A DNA stretch of 47,622 nucleotides, taken from positions 1-47,622 of the forward strand of contig CANSPM010000030.1 of the NCBI GenBank assembly GCA_947648875.1, written 5' to 3'. Of this stretch, positions 10,011 through 19,006 are shown in pieces. Each line of letters begins with the position of its first letter. Position 1 is the stretch's first letter. A program made the translations under genes and the position numbers. The notes under the pieces were generated by a model. It saw only the letters and a list, made by a program, of their open reading frames with translations. It was not told the origin of the DNA and did not search any database. The stretch is from an uncultured Lachnospiraceae bacterium. GTDB lineage: Bacteria; Bacillota; Clostridia; Lachnospirales; Lachnospiraceae.

Positions 10011-10209
10011 TTTTCCTTCGTAGTACCCCGAAATGCCGGCTCTTGCCTTTTGACTCCTAGCAGCGCTAGGTGGGCAACCGCAACCAAGCTTTTGCCTTCC
10101 CCTGCAATCCTCATGCGAGTGGAGGCTTGACAGCCACTTGGCAATATAGGAATCCCTTTTAAAGTAAATGTAGGTTCAAAAACAACAAGAGTTATCGAAC
10201 ATTCCAGGT
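9988..10209 (-). ncRNA. ssrS: Structured small RNA, candidate 6S RNA
   Basis: No ORF covers this stretch, yet it has a clean promoter upstream and an intrinsic terminator at its 3' end, giving a transcript of about 220 nt. Read on the minus strand the two halves pair as a long rod: TTCCT/AGGAA, TGCC/GGCA, GGCT/AGCC and GCC/GGC in the right order. There is a side hairpin CCTAGC GCT GCTAGG on the 3' strand and an apical GGCAA...TTGCC helix. A long rod with a central bubble and a side hairpin is the architecture of 6S RNA, which binds housekeeping RNA polymerase. The identification is by fold and context only. It could be another structured RNA. Confidence 0.55.
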
Positions 10210-10215
10210 AACCTT

Positions 10216-10244
10216 ATTATATCCAATGCAGCGCGTTTTGGCAA
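10216..10244 (-). promoter_or_regulatory. Sigma-A type promoter of the small RNA
   Basis: Minus strand TTGCCA (10244-10239), 17-bp spacer, TATAAT (10221-10216). The predicted start is an A near 10209. A second TTGACA lies further upstream at about 10277 but at the wrong spacing. Confidence 0.75.
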
Positions 10245-10310
10245 CAGAAATTTTTGCCATTACGAAAAAATTTGTCAAGAGAAGCCGACCGGGAATTTCG
10301 GATATAAGAA

Positions 10311-10337
10311 GGAGCCAGACCTTTGCGGCTGACTCCT
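10311..10337 (-). terminator. Hairpin downstream of pckA, probable weak terminator
   Basis: Minus strand GGAGTCAG...CTGGCTCC, an 8-bp stem with one G-U pair, followed by TTCTTATAT. It lies about 95 bases after the pckA stop and before the small-RNA promoter. The T-run is poor. Confidence 0.5.
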
Positions 10338-10430
10338 CCTCTATATAGCTTATTTCATGGCTCCTATGACAGATCCGACAATCTCTCACAAGGAGAAAAA
10401 ACCGACCCGTTCAGGTTATATTCCCGAATC

Positions 10431-12158
10431 TTACAGGGAAGCAGCCTCGTCAACAATCTTCTTCAACGCGGCCAGCGCCTCGTCGGGCAGTTTATCATAG
10501 CCTTCCTTCTTGGTAGCGAAGCCTTCCACTGCGTCCACACGATTCTGCATAGCGTTCTTAAGTGCCTCTGTGTATGTCTTGTCGGACAGGTCGGGTTTGA
10601 AAGCATCGGAAGTCTTACCGGACCAGTCGTACATGATCTCGATATCCTCGAAAGGTCCCCACTGTTCAAACTTCGCCTTGCCTTCCACAATGGTCTCCAG
10701 AATGCCCAGAGTATCCGCAGGCTTACACTTGGTTCCCATGAAATCACCGGTGTTTACAATGTAGCAGTCCACGTTCTTCTCGTCCACCAGCTTCTTGAAC
10801 TTCTCATAGTCGTTCACCAGAGGATAGGTTCTGAACGGATTGGCATAAGGAACGATGCGCAGCGCGTTCATATCCGTTCCTGCGGCCACACGCTCCGCAG
10901 TAGAGGTCTTGGTAGCCAGAGTAGCGCCCATTACGGATGCCAGAGCGGCGCCTTTCAGCTTCACTACAGGAGGAATGGTGGGATCTTTCATGATCCAGAA
11001 AATTGCGTTTACAGGCGCATCAATCTTATCCACACGGTTAGGACTCCAAAGTTTGGACTTGATGGCACGACCGTTGCCGTTCCTGATGTCCTCGGTTACC
11101 AGCTGTACATGTCCCTCCTCGTCCAGAGTCGCGGAGCAGTTCTGAGCGGTGAGCAGGAACTTGTTGTCAGGACACCCTGTGGGATAGTCTGCGGTCTTGT
11201 CAAAATAGGTGGGCTCCAGCGCAACGGAAGCACATGTATCCGTATTGATGATGAAAGCGTCGTCATGCAACACCTTGATGCCGCCGAAAGCGTCATACTT
11301 GCCGTCGTGCTTCGCGTGAGTCAGAGTGGACTTGCCGGAGCCTGACAGTCCGTATACGGAGGCAACGAACTTCTTGCCGCCCTCCAGGCTGTACTCCTTC
11401 TGTCCGCCGTGGCAGGAAGCGTAACCGTTTCTGTTAGCCAGCGCCCAGGCCATGGTCAAAGTGCCTTTCTTATGTTCGCCAAAATACTTCATACCCAGAA
11501 TAGCGGCACAGTTCTGATCCGTGTCAAAATAGCACAGGGTCAGAGGATCGCTCAAGCAGCTGTAGTCCACGTCGGGAGCTTCCTCGGGTGCCCACTGCGG
11601 GTTGGAAAAGATATAGATATCCGGCTCCTTGCCGCCGCCCACGGGCACGGAATTTTTGTACATCTGCACATATTTGTCGGACATATACTGGAAGTTCAGC
11701 ATCCAGTTATACAACAGATTCTCTTCTCCTTCGGGAATCAGCAGGTGCGCCTTTACCATGAACTCGGGGTCCAGACCGATGAAGCACTCCGCATGATACA
11801 TGGTCATCCAGCGAGTTCTGTAGATGGCATCCATCACCACTTTGTCAAGCTTGCCGGCGTCCACACCCGGCTCGCCCTTAATGCGGCGGGCAGCGGCATA
11901 GCGACCGGTAACCGCGCCGTCATTGAACAACAGCACCTTTGTATCCTTCTCCAGCCCCTGCTCCTCGGCTCTGTACACCGGCATATCAGTAACGATGGTG
12001 CCCGGCGAATTTTTTGCCAGCTCATAGGCCTCTCTCACGGTATTGACCTTCACCACATTGTTGGTATAGAACGCGGCCTCAATGATGGAACGGGTCTTGC
12101 TGAAACCAGGCTTGCCAGCGCCGATTTCATGAATCGGATAATAAGCTTTTGTTGACAT
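10431..12158 (-). CDS. pckA: Phosphoenolpyruvate carboxykinase (ATP)
   Basis: Interconverts oxaloacetate plus ATP with PEP, CO2 and ADP; in gut anaerobes it often runs in the carboxylating direction. It is 575 aa, somewhat longer than the 540-aa E. coli enzyme. Visible motifs are the P-loop GLSGSGKSTLTH near residue 270, the metal-binding HDDAFIINTD near 300, and ALEPTYFDKTADYP. The N-terminus is MSTKAYYPIHEIGAG. GGAGG lies 9 bases before the ATG. It is a single-gene unit with its own promoter (12223-12251), a palindrome in its leader and a hairpin downstream. Confidence 0.95.
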   Translation of the reverse strand: MSTKAYYPIHEIGAGKPGFSKTRSIIEAAFYTNNVVKVNTVREAYELAKNSPGTIVTDMPVYRAEEQGLEKDTKVLLFNDGAVTGRYAAARRIKGEPGVDAGKLDKVVMDAIYRTRWMTMYHAECFIGLDPEFMVKAHLLIPEGEENLLYNWMLNFQYMSDKYVQMYKNSVPVGGGKEPDIYIFSNPQWAPEEAPDVDYSCLSDPLTLCYFDTDQNCAAILGMKYFGEHKKGTLTMAWALANRNGYASCHGGQKEYSLEGGKKFVASVYGLSGSGKSTLTHAKHDGKYDAFGGIKVLHDDAFIINTDTCASVALEPTYFDKTADYPTGCPDNKFLLTAQNCSATLDEEGHVQLVTEDIRNGNGRAIKSKLWSPNRVDKIDAPVNAIFWIMKDPTIPPVVKLKGAALASVMGATLATKTSTAERVAAGTDMNALRIVPYANPFRTYPLVNDYEKFKKLVDEKNVDCYIVNTGDFMGTKCKPADTLGILETIVEGKAKFEQWGPFEDIEIMYDWSGKTSDAFKPDLSDKTYTEALKNAMQNRVDAVEGFATKKEGYDKLPDEALAALKKIVDEAASL

Positions 12159-12186
12159 ATATGATGTCCTCCTTATAGTGTATTTT

Positions 12187-12202
12187 TACCGGATGTCCGG
12201 TA
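12187..12202. promoter_or_regulatory. Palindrome in the pckA leader, candidate operator
   Basis: TACCGGA TG TCCGGTA is a perfect 7+7 inverted repeat about 20 bases downstream of the -10 box and 30 bases upstream of the start codon. The position suits repressor binding in the early transcribed region. I do not recognise the cognate regulator. Confidence 0.5.
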
Positions 12203-12222
12203 CAACCTCAATAGTCCTGTCT

Positions 12223-12251
12223 ATTATCTCAAACCTTTGGATAAAAGTCAA
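12223..12251 (-). promoter_or_regulatory. Promoter of pckA
   Basis: Minus strand TTGACT (12251-12246), 17-bp spacer, GATAAT (12228-12223). The start would be about 60 bases before the ATG. Confidence 0.75.
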
Positions 12252-12397
12252 TAAACCCGCAGAAATTTAATACCGTTTTTATAATTAGATTCCCCCGGCC
12301 CAAGGGCGGATTTCCTACGGGCTTTGCCGTTTTGCACAAGGCCGTGCCACCGGCATCCCCACGGGCACGAGGTCTCTCCGCCGCAGGGAAAAACCTG

Positions 12398-14236
12398 TCA
12401 TCCCTCCGTCTGTGATGTGAGCTTAAGCGAAAACGAACTGTCTGCCCTGGTTTCCCGGCGCAGCCACCAAGCCTCTTCCTCCGTCAGATAGGGAGATACC
12501 TTTTCGTACACCTGCCTCTGATAATCATACAAAAACACGCGCTGCTCCTCGGTCAGATAGGTCTCGTCAATGGCGTCCATGTCGATGGGCACCCAGGTCA
12601 GCGTCTCAAAATGCATAAACTGGCCATACTCGTTCTTCACGTCTTTTTTCGCCACCATCACATTCTCAATGCGGATGCCATGGCTGTCCTGTACGTAGAC
12701 TCCGGGCTCGTTGGTCACGTCCATTCCCTCCTCAAAGGGGGTTTCCTCCAGACCCTTTACATACTGCCAGCGCAGACTCTGGGGTCCCTCATGCACGTTC
12801 AGAATATACCCCACTCCGTGCCCTGTGCCGCACTGATAATCCAGTCCCGCGTTCCACAGGCGCGATCTGGCCAGGATATCCAGGTTCCGCCCGGTACAGC
12901 CATAGAGCCATCTGGCCGCCGTCATCTGCAACATGGCTCCGGCCACCAGCGTATAATGCATCTTCTGTTCCCCGGTGACAGGTCCCAGCACAATGGTGCG
13001 GGTCACGTCCGTGGTGCCCCCCATATACTGGCCACCGCTGTCCACCAGCAGCATTCCCTCCGGCCTGCATACGGCATGGTTTTCCGGCGTGGGCCCATAA
13101 TGCATCATGGCCGCGTTGGACCCGTAAGCAGATATGGTGGGAAAGGACAGGTCCAAAAATTCCGGAATCGCTCTGCGCAGCTTCTCCAGATAGTCCGCCG
13201 CACTGATCTCCGTGATCTCCGTCTTTCCGATGTTGGTTTTTACCCAATAGATAAACTTGGTCAGAGCCACGCTGTCTTTCAGATAAATCTTCTCCATATT
13301 GGCCAGCTCCACCGGATTTTTGACCGCCTTGAGCAATCCCGTGGGGTTGGAGGCCTCCACCGGCCTCTGCCGCTTGCTGACGGCCTTGTACAGGGCATAG
13401 CTGACCTGTCTGCAGTCCACCAGCACCGCCGCTCCCTCCGGCAACTCTTTCAGGAAATCCACCACCGATTCATAGGGGTGGACTGTCACCTGCTTGCTGG
13501 CCAGATCAGCCTTGACCTCGTCGCTCAAAGCCTTTTCCTGGATAAACAGATGCGCCTCTTCCATAGTAATATAGGCATGGCACAGAGCCACCGGATTGCA
13601 CTCCACATCACACCCCCGGATATTGAAAAGCCACATCAGGTCATCCAGTTTGCTCAGAAGAAAGCTCTCCGCCCCCTCCCGCGCCACCTTTATGCGCACA
13701 TCCGCCAGTTTCTCCGCCGTGCTGCGTCCGGCCAACTCCACCGGCAGCACCGTCACAGGCCCTGCTGGCAGAGGGGGCCGGTCCTCCCAGATTTCGCCCG
13801 CGATATCCCTGTCATAGGCAAATCGGATTTCCTTGTCTTTCAGCGCCGTCTCATAGCGCCGTCCCTCGCTGACAGGCACCACTCTGCCGTCGAAGCCCAG
13901 CGTCTGTCCCTGCCGCATTTCTCTCTTTAAAAAATCTTCTATGGTGGGCACGCCCTCCTGCTGCATACGCATCAGTTCCACCGTAGTCCCCTCCAGCTCA
14001 TGCTCCGCCTGGATAAAGTACCTGCCGTCGGTCCACAGGGCCGCGCCCTCCTGCCACACCACCAGCGTGCCGTTGGAACCGGTGAAGCCACAGAAATGCT
14101 CCCGCACGGTGAAATAGGCATTCACATATTCCGAGTTATGAAAATCCGCCGTGGGAATCAGATAATAGTCGATCCCCTCCTGGCGGAGTTTTTGACGCAG
14201 CGCCTCAAGCCGCTGCGTAATCACGTTGTTTTCCAT
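12398..14236 (-). CDS. Xaa-Pro aminopeptidase (aminopeptidase P, family M24B)
   Basis: Cytoplasmic dinuclear-metal peptidase that releases the N-terminal residue from peptides with proline in second position. It is about 612 aa, the long three-domain form: two creatinase-like domains (about 1-310) followed by a pita-bread catalytic domain. The metal ligands are visible in order: VDSGGQYMGGTTDVTRT (two Asp), GTGHGVGYILNVHEGPQ (His), TNEPGVYVQDSHGIRIEN (Glu), with the C-terminal Glu in ENVMV. The start ATG at 14236 (MENNVITQRLEALRQK) has GGAG 8 bases upstream; a longer frame from 14287 lacks this. It follows deoC by 74 bases on the same strand. Confidence 0.93.
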   Translation of the reverse strand: MENNVITQRLEALRQKLRQEGIDYYLIPTADFHNSEYVNAYFTVREHFCGFTGSNGTLVVWQEGAALWTDGRYFIQAEHELEGTTVELMRMQQEGVPTIEDFLKREMRQGQTLGFDGRVVPVSEGRRYETALKDKEIRFAYDRDIAGEIWEDRPPLPAGPVTVLPVELAGRSTAEKLADVRIKVAREGAESFLLSKLDDLMWLFNIRGCDVECNPVALCHAYITMEEAHLFIQEKALSDEVKADLASKQVTVHPYESVVDFLKELPEGAAVLVDCRQVSYALYKAVSKRQRPVEASNPTGLLKAVKNPVELANMEKIYLKDSVALTKFIYWVKTNIGKTEITEISAADYLEKLRRAIPEFLDLSFPTISAYGSNAAMMHYGPTPENHAVCRPEGMLLVDSGGQYMGGTTDVTRTIVLGPVTGEQKMHYTLVAGAMLQMTAARWLYGCTGRNLDILARSRLWNAGLDYQCGTGHGVGYILNVHEGPQSLRWQYVKGLEETPFEEGMDVTNEPGVYVQDSHGIRIENVMVAKKDVKNEYGQFMHFETLTWVPIDMDAIDETYLTEEQRVFLYDYQRQVYEKVSPYLTEEEAWWLRRETRADSSFSLKLTSQTEG

Positions 14237-14310
14237 TGTTTTGTCTCCTTTATTTTTCTCCTGCATATTGATTTGCCCCTCACTCAACCCCGCATTACGA
14301 CACTTCCAAG

Positions 14311-14970
14311 TTATAGCCGCCGTTTCTTTACCAGTCCCACGGCCCGGGAAGTCCCCACTCGCTCACAGCCCAGCTGAACAAAATCCTCCAGATCTTCCAG
14401 GGTGGATATGCCCCCCGCCGCCTTGATCTTTACGTCAGGGCCGATATGCTCCCGGAAAAGCTGTACGTCCTCTTTGGTGGCGCCGCCAGTGCCAAAGCCG
14501 GTGGAGGTCTTGATATAGTCCGCCCCCGCCGCCGTCACGACTCTGCACATGGCGATCTTCTCCTCCCGGGTCAGGTAGCAGGCCTCCACAATCACCTTCA
14601 GCACATGTTCCCCACAGACAGCTTTCATCTGCCGGATCTCTTCCTCCACCAGGTCGTAATGCCCGTTCTTCACATCCGTGAGATTGATCACCAGATCCAC
14701 TTCGTCGCATCCCTGGGCGATGGCCTGCCTGGCCTCGCAGACCTTGGCCTGCGTCACCTGATATCCCAGAGGAAATCCCACCACGGTGCAGATCTTCACC
14801 TGGCCGCCAAAAGCGTCACGCACACGCCCCACATAGCAGGGGGGAATACACACGCTGGCCGTGTGATACTGTACTGCCTCCTGACACAGCTTCTCAATAT
14901 CCTCCCAGGTACAGAAAGCCTTAAGCTGGGTATGATCCACTTTACATAACATTGCCTGTACATCCATCAT
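14311..14970 (-). CDS. deoC: Deoxyribose-phosphate aldolase
   Basis: Class I aldolase that splits 2-deoxyribose-5-phosphate into acetaldehyde and glyceraldehyde-3-phosphate, the last step of deoxynucleoside catabolism. It is about 219 aa, typical of the short bacterial form. The Schiff-base lysine lies in DYIKTSTGFGTGGAT; the assisting Asp is in CDEVDLVINL and the second Lys in VKIKAAGGI. AAGGAG stands 8 bases before the ATG at 14970 (MMDVQAMLCKVDHTQ); the frame continues to 15039 without a ribosome binding site. No other deo genes are nearby; the following gene is aminopeptidase P, so this looks like a two-gene salvage unit. Confidence 0.95.
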   Translation of the reverse strand: MMDVQAMLCKVDHTQLKAFCTWEDIEKLCQEAVQYHTASVCIPPCYVGRVRDAFGGQVKICTVVGFPLGYQVTQAKVCEARQAIAQGCDEVDLVINLTDVKNGHYDLVEEEIRQMKAVCGEHVLKVIVEACYLTREEKIAMCRVVTAAGADYIKTSTGFGTGGATKEDVQLFREHIGPDVKIKAAGGISTLEDLEDFVQLGCERVGTSRAVGLVKKRRL

Positions 14971-15171
14971 AATCCTGTCTCCTTCACCGCGCGCCGCAGA
15001 ACAATCTCCGGACTTTCTAACAGATACCGCATAAAGCATACCGCTTCTCTCAAAACGACACTTCTTTTTAGGGCTCTGCGCACATTAAGATATATTTTAA
15101 CTCATTTTCATTTAAAAATCCATACCTCCTCCAAAACAAATACGGCTAATTTTCCGCGCCCGCAACGGTAT

Positions 15172-15234
15172 CTTCAAAGAAAGGCCCCCTGATGACGCAA
15201 TCGCTTACGCAACTGCTCTGCCAAAATGGGGCCT
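15172..15234 (-). terminator. Intrinsic terminator of the pullulanase gene
   Basis: Minus strand AGGCCCC (15234-15228) pairs with GGGGCCT (15188-15182), and an inner CAGTTGC GTAA GCGATTG helix stacks within it. TTCTTT follows. It begins 44 bases after the pulA stop. The rest of 14971-15277, the deoC leader, holds no gene that I can see. Confidence 0.8.
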
Positions 15235-15277
15235 GCTGCCTGATTAACCAGCTGTTCTTTTTTTATAGCGCGGCCAA

Positions 15278-18088
15278 CTATTTCCCGCTCTTCTTTTTCC
15301 GCAGTGCGACATACGCTATCCCCGCGGCTGCGACGACTGCCACGGCGCACATCGCCGCAATCAGACCGCCATTGCCAAAACCGTTCTCCTCTGCTATTTC
15401 CGAAGTTTCCACGCTCTCCGCGCCTGTCGGCACCTCCCCGCTTTCCGCAGGGCTTTCCTCTTCCCGGACCATGGTGCCGGTTCCTTTCACCAACACCATC
15501 GCGGAGATGGGCTCCACAGTGGCCTTTCCGTTGGCGATGGTAGTAAGAACCTCCGTCCCTGCCTTCTCGCCGTCCACATACACATCCCACACGCCGTCGG
15601 GCAGCGTGATCTCCTGCGCCTGATTGTTGGGATTAAAGATCAGGAACAGACCCTCGGAAGTCTCTCCGTTCACGGCCCCGCTCACCTGGAAAGCAACCAC
15701 ATTGGCCGGCAATCCCTCCACCGGTTTCACATTCTGCTCCACATCCCGGGCGTTGGTCAGCCGCAGCGCCCCGTGGGCTTTTCTGAACGCGATCAGCCCT
15801 TTGTAATATGCAAAGACCTGCTTGTATTCCTCCTCGTCCAGAGTGTCCCATTTCAGGCTGTTGACAAAATCCGATGACGCATAACTGTTTTCGTCAAAGG
15901 TACCGTCGGGCTTTAACTTGGTGCGGAGCATTTCCTCCCCGGCCTGCATAAAAGGAATCCCCTGGGAAGTCATATAGATGGCCGCCGCAAGATTGTTCAT
16001 CCGAATCTTATCCACTCGGGGAGAACTCAGGGCGGACCTGGTGATCCGGTCCATCATGGTCAGATTGTCGTGGCAGGACGCATAATTGACGGTCTGCGCC
16101 GGAGTGGCGCACCAGTCTGTCAAGCCCATAAAGCACTGCCGAATCGTGTCCTCCAGTCCCTCCGCACCGGAAATATATCCCAGGGAAGTATCAAACACGC
16201 TTCCTTTCAGAGCGTCCCGGATCGTGTCACTGAAGTACGCGAACCCGGGCGTCTCTGTGGAATTTACCTGCGTGGCCATACGGATTCCCTCCTTGGTCAC
16301 CGCCGTATCCATGGTCCAGCCCTCCCCATAAAAAATCACATGAGGATGTTCCTTATGAACCTCTTCCACAATCTGATTCACCGTCTCCGTGTCCAACAGG
16401 CCCACCAGATCAAAGCGGAAACCGTCGATATGATACTCGTCCGCCCAGTATTTCACGGAATCCACAATATACTTACGCACCATGCTCCGCTCCGAGGCTG
16501 TGTCATTTCCACACCCGGAACCATTGGAATACGCCCCGTTTTCATCCATACGGGAAAAATAACCCGGCACAAGCCTGTTGACACAAAAATCCCCGGCACT
16601 CTGCACATGGTTGTACACCACGTCCATTATGACGCTGATGCCATTGTCATGGAGCGCTTTCACCATCTGTTTCATCTCCCGCACCCGCACTTCCCCGTTA
16701 TAGGGGTCCGTGGAGTAGGAACCCTCCGGCACATTGTAGTTTACCGGATCGTATCCCCAATTAAACTGCGGTTTCTCCAGATTTGTCTCGTCCACGGAAC
16801 CGTAGTCATACACCGGCAGAAGGTGCAGATGAGTGACCCCCAGATCCTTGATATGGTCCAGTCCCGTGGCCATTCCCCCGGGCGTCTGGGTCCCCGTCTC
16901 CGTAAGTCCCAGAAACTTGCCCACATTTTCAATGCCGGAACTGGGGTCCGAGGAAAGATCCCGCACATGCAGTTCATAGATAATGGCGTCGTTGTATGTG
17001 CCGCCCCCATTGGGGTCCGCGTCCGACTCCCAGCCCTGGGGATCGGTGGCGTCCAGATCAAGGATCATGGCCCTCTTCCCGTTCACACCGGTGGTTCTGG
17101 CATAAGGATCGCAGGCCTCCCGCTCCTCTCCGTTTATCACAGCCGTATAAGTATAATATGTACCGTTTAAATCTCCTTCCTTTTCCGCCGTCCAGGTGCC
17201 GTTTACATCCGCCGTCATGGCAATCTGCTCCAGTAGGTCCTCCGTTCCTTCCGTGCCGCTGCCGTACAGATTCAAAAACACCTCGTCCGCCGTGGGCGCC
17301 CACACCCGGAAGCGGGTGCTCTCGGGGGCCCACAGAGCGCCCAGATCATCGCCCCCATAGGTATATTCCGCCTCAAACTCGTCGGTGGAGTAGATATTGG
17401 GCATCGTTACCTTATAAGTGTTTCCGTCGTAAGTGATGCTGTATTCTCTGGTAAGCTCCAGCGGCGCTTCCGGTGTCAGAAGGTACTGCCACTGCGCTCC
17501 TGCCGCCTCTTCTCCCTTCGCTATGGCCACCTCTCCCTGACTGCCAAGAATAGCAAAAACCGCGTTCAGGTCTCCTTCCACCTCGCCGGTCATCTCCACG
17601 GTGACGATGCCGGTCTCCTGGTCGTACCTGGCCTTTGACAGCTTCACCCCGGTGACGGCATCCTCTCCGTATTCCTTGGTATATCCCTCCACGCCGGACT
17701 CCACATAAATATGCACCGTGCCCGACACCATCTCGGAGAGATCAATAAACTGATCCTTGTCCACATCTTTAGCCCAGTCCGCTGTCCGAACAATAAAACC
17801 GATGGAAGTCACTCCCGGCGTCACTACCTTTGTGGCCACCATCTCGCCGTCTTCCTCCGCAAAGGCAAAACCGCCCCCGTCTCCGCCGATTTCCCACAGC
17901 CATACATCCCAGCCCTCATAATTGCCGTCCTCCCTGTGGTAGTGGAGTTTCAGGATTAATTCCTCCGCCGCGCACACCGTCGGCATACCCGCAATCCAGT
18001 CTGCCGTTGCCAGAAAAAGCAGCACAGATGCCATAAATACCGCCCAGACGCGCCAAAGCCCCAGTTTCCTTGTCGCTTTTCCCTCCAT
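15278..18088 (-). CDS. pulA: Type I pullulanase, secreted and membrane-anchored
   Basis: Hydrolyses alpha-1,6 branches of pullulan, starch or glycogen outside the cell. It is 936 aa. A signal peptide (about 1-41, ending TVCAA) is followed by a CBM41-type starch-binding domain (LHYHREDGNYEGWDVWLW), a CBM48-like domain (GALWAPESTRFRVWAPTADE), then GH13. The type I signature NWGYDPVNYNVPEGSY is near 445, the nucleophile Asp in GFRFDLVGLLD near 558, the acid Glu in FYGEGWTMD near 588 and the third Asp in SCHDNLTMMD near 674. The C-terminus is an acidic linker, one transmembrane helix and RKKKSGK, with no LPXTG. AAAGGAGG lies 11 bases before the ATG. It has its own promoter and terminator. Confidence 0.95.
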   Translation of the reverse strand: MEGKATRKLGLWRVWAVFMASVLLFLATADWIAGMPTVCAAEELILKLHYHREDGNYEGWDVWLWEIGGDGGGFAFAEEDGEMVATKVVTPGVTSIGFIVRTADWAKDVDKDQFIDLSEMVSGTVHIYVESGVEGYTKEYGEDAVTGVKLSKARYDQETGIVTVEMTGEVEGDLNAVFAILGSQGEVAIAKGEEAAGAQWQYLLTPEAPLELTREYSITYDGNTYKVTMPNIYSTDEFEAEYTYGGDDLGALWAPESTRFRVWAPTADEVFLNLYGSGTEGTEDLLEQIAMTADVNGTWTAEKEGDLNGTYYTYTAVINGEEREACDPYARTTGVNGKRAMILDLDATDPQGWESDADPNGGGTYNDAIIYELHVRDLSSDPSSGIENVGKFLGLTETGTQTPGGMATGLDHIKDLGVTHLHLLPVYDYGSVDETNLEKPQFNWGYDPVNYNVPEGSYSTDPYNGEVRVREMKQMVKALHDNGISVIMDVVYNHVQSAGDFCVNRLVPGYFSRMDENGAYSNGSGCGNDTASERSMVRKYIVDSVKYWADEYHIDGFRFDLVGLLDTETVNQIVEEVHKEHPHVIFYGEGWTMDTAVTKEGIRMATQVNSTETPGFAYFSDTIRDALKGSVFDTSLGYISGAEGLEDTIRQCFMGLTDWCATPAQTVNYASCHDNLTMMDRITRSALSSPRVDKIRMNNLAAAIYMTSQGIPFMQAGEEMLRTKLKPDGTFDENSYASSDFVNSLKWDTLDEEEYKQVFAYYKGLIAFRKAHGALRLTNARDVEQNVKPVEGLPANVVAFQVSGAVNGETSEGLFLIFNPNNQAQEITLPDGVWDVYVDGEKAGTEVLTTIANGKATVEPISAMVLVKGTGTMVREEESPAESGEVPTGAESVETSEIAEENGFGNGGLIAAMCAVAVVAAAGIAYVALRKKKSGK

Positions 18089-18161
18089 TTGTAAAAAGCC
18101 CTCCTTTCAAAATATCCGAGAACGTTCCTTTGCCGCCCTCCTGGTAATCTCTGGTAGACTG

Positions 18162-18195
18162 ATTGTAGCATAAACCTTTCCATTTGGGAAGGTTT
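18162..18195 (-). promoter_or_regulatory. pulA promoter with overlapping operator-like inverted repeat
   Basis: Minus strand -10 TACAAT (18167-18162), 17-bp spacer, weak -35 TTCCCA (18190-18185). A 10-bp inverted repeat, AAACCTTTCC ATTT GGGAAGGTTT with one mismatch, fills 18172-18195 and so covers the spacer and the -35. That placement suits a repressor of carbohydrate genes, such as a LacI-type regulator. The regulator is not in the window. Confidence 0.6.
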
Positions 18196-19006
18196 TTCTC
18201 GAAACTTCCGAAAAATATCTTATTTTCAATGTATTTTGCTCTTGTTTTCGAATATGCATCCTTGATTTCGAAATCTTTTTGCTCTCTAAACGCCTAAGAC
18301 CTCGGGCCGCATACGCCTCGGGCCCTGTAAAGTTCCGCGAAAATATTCCATATGCCCCTTACAATATTTTAAAAGGTCTCAATTCCTTCAATCTGTATAT
18401 TTATTCACTTACATTTGATCCTCCAATATCATTGCACATAAATATAAAAAAAAACTAAACTGCATATTTTTTCTTGCATTTTCCCCCTCCCTCATGCTAC
18501 ACTGTAAATATATTCCGTTGCCCGTCACAAGCCGCGGGACATTCTCATTCGGATGCGGCAGCCTCATGACAGCAAGTATCTACCTTACTTTCCTCTGCCT
18601 GTATAACTGGAATTTGACGCAGGCCAAACTCCTGCTGTGCCCGTATTATAGAATTAAAACGCATTTGTAAGGCATCCGTGCTTCCGGTCGGCATCGATAA
18701 CCGTATGGCCGTTCAGACGATGGAGACCAAAGCCCTCATAACGTTTTTTCGTCCTGTGATGCCCTGCCCGGCGACGGGTCGCGGGGCTCCCTCTTATGAA
18801 GGGCGGAACTTTCCCGATTTTTTCTGATTTGTACTGCGGCTTGGCTGCGGTATTGTCCGTAAAAATTCACATACAGGGCGGCTTTCCCGTCCATTTTTGA
18901 AGGTCCAGCCAAGAAATGTCAATCAGAAATATAAACCGTCTTTAAGCGGAAAGGACCGGTAAGAACATCCCCGCTCAGAGACGGAACCAGAAAAGGAGGA
19001 TTCCCT
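18196..19006. other. Long intergenic region between the divergent pulA and citrate synthase genes
   Basis: About 0.8 kb without a convincing gene. It is A+T-rich from 18196 to 18510 and more G+C-rich afterwards. It holds a possible plus-strand promoter (18474-18503), a stable CCCG GCGA CGGG hairpin at about 18768-18779, and several short G/C-rich inverted repeats up to the ribosome binding site. An ATG at about 18702 opens 40 codons with no ribosome binding site. I recognise no riboswitch family here. Confidence 0.5.
18474..18503 (+). promoter_or_regulatory. Possible promoter of citrate synthase
   Basis: TTGCAT, 18-bp spacer, TACACT with an extended TG before the -10. The leader to the start codon would be almost 500 nt, which is long. 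No better match lies closer to the gene. Confidence 0.45.

Noticed and set aside
12611..13930. A 439-codon plus-strand reading frame
   Set aside because: It lies antisense to aminopeptidase P, whose motifs are clear; it is rich in His, Arg, Pro and Gln as expected for a shadow frame and has no ribosome binding site.
18702..18824. A 40-codon plus-strand frame in the citrate synthase leader
   Set aside because: No ribosome binding site and no recognisable features; it ends in a T-rich stretch and overlaps G/C-rich hairpins.
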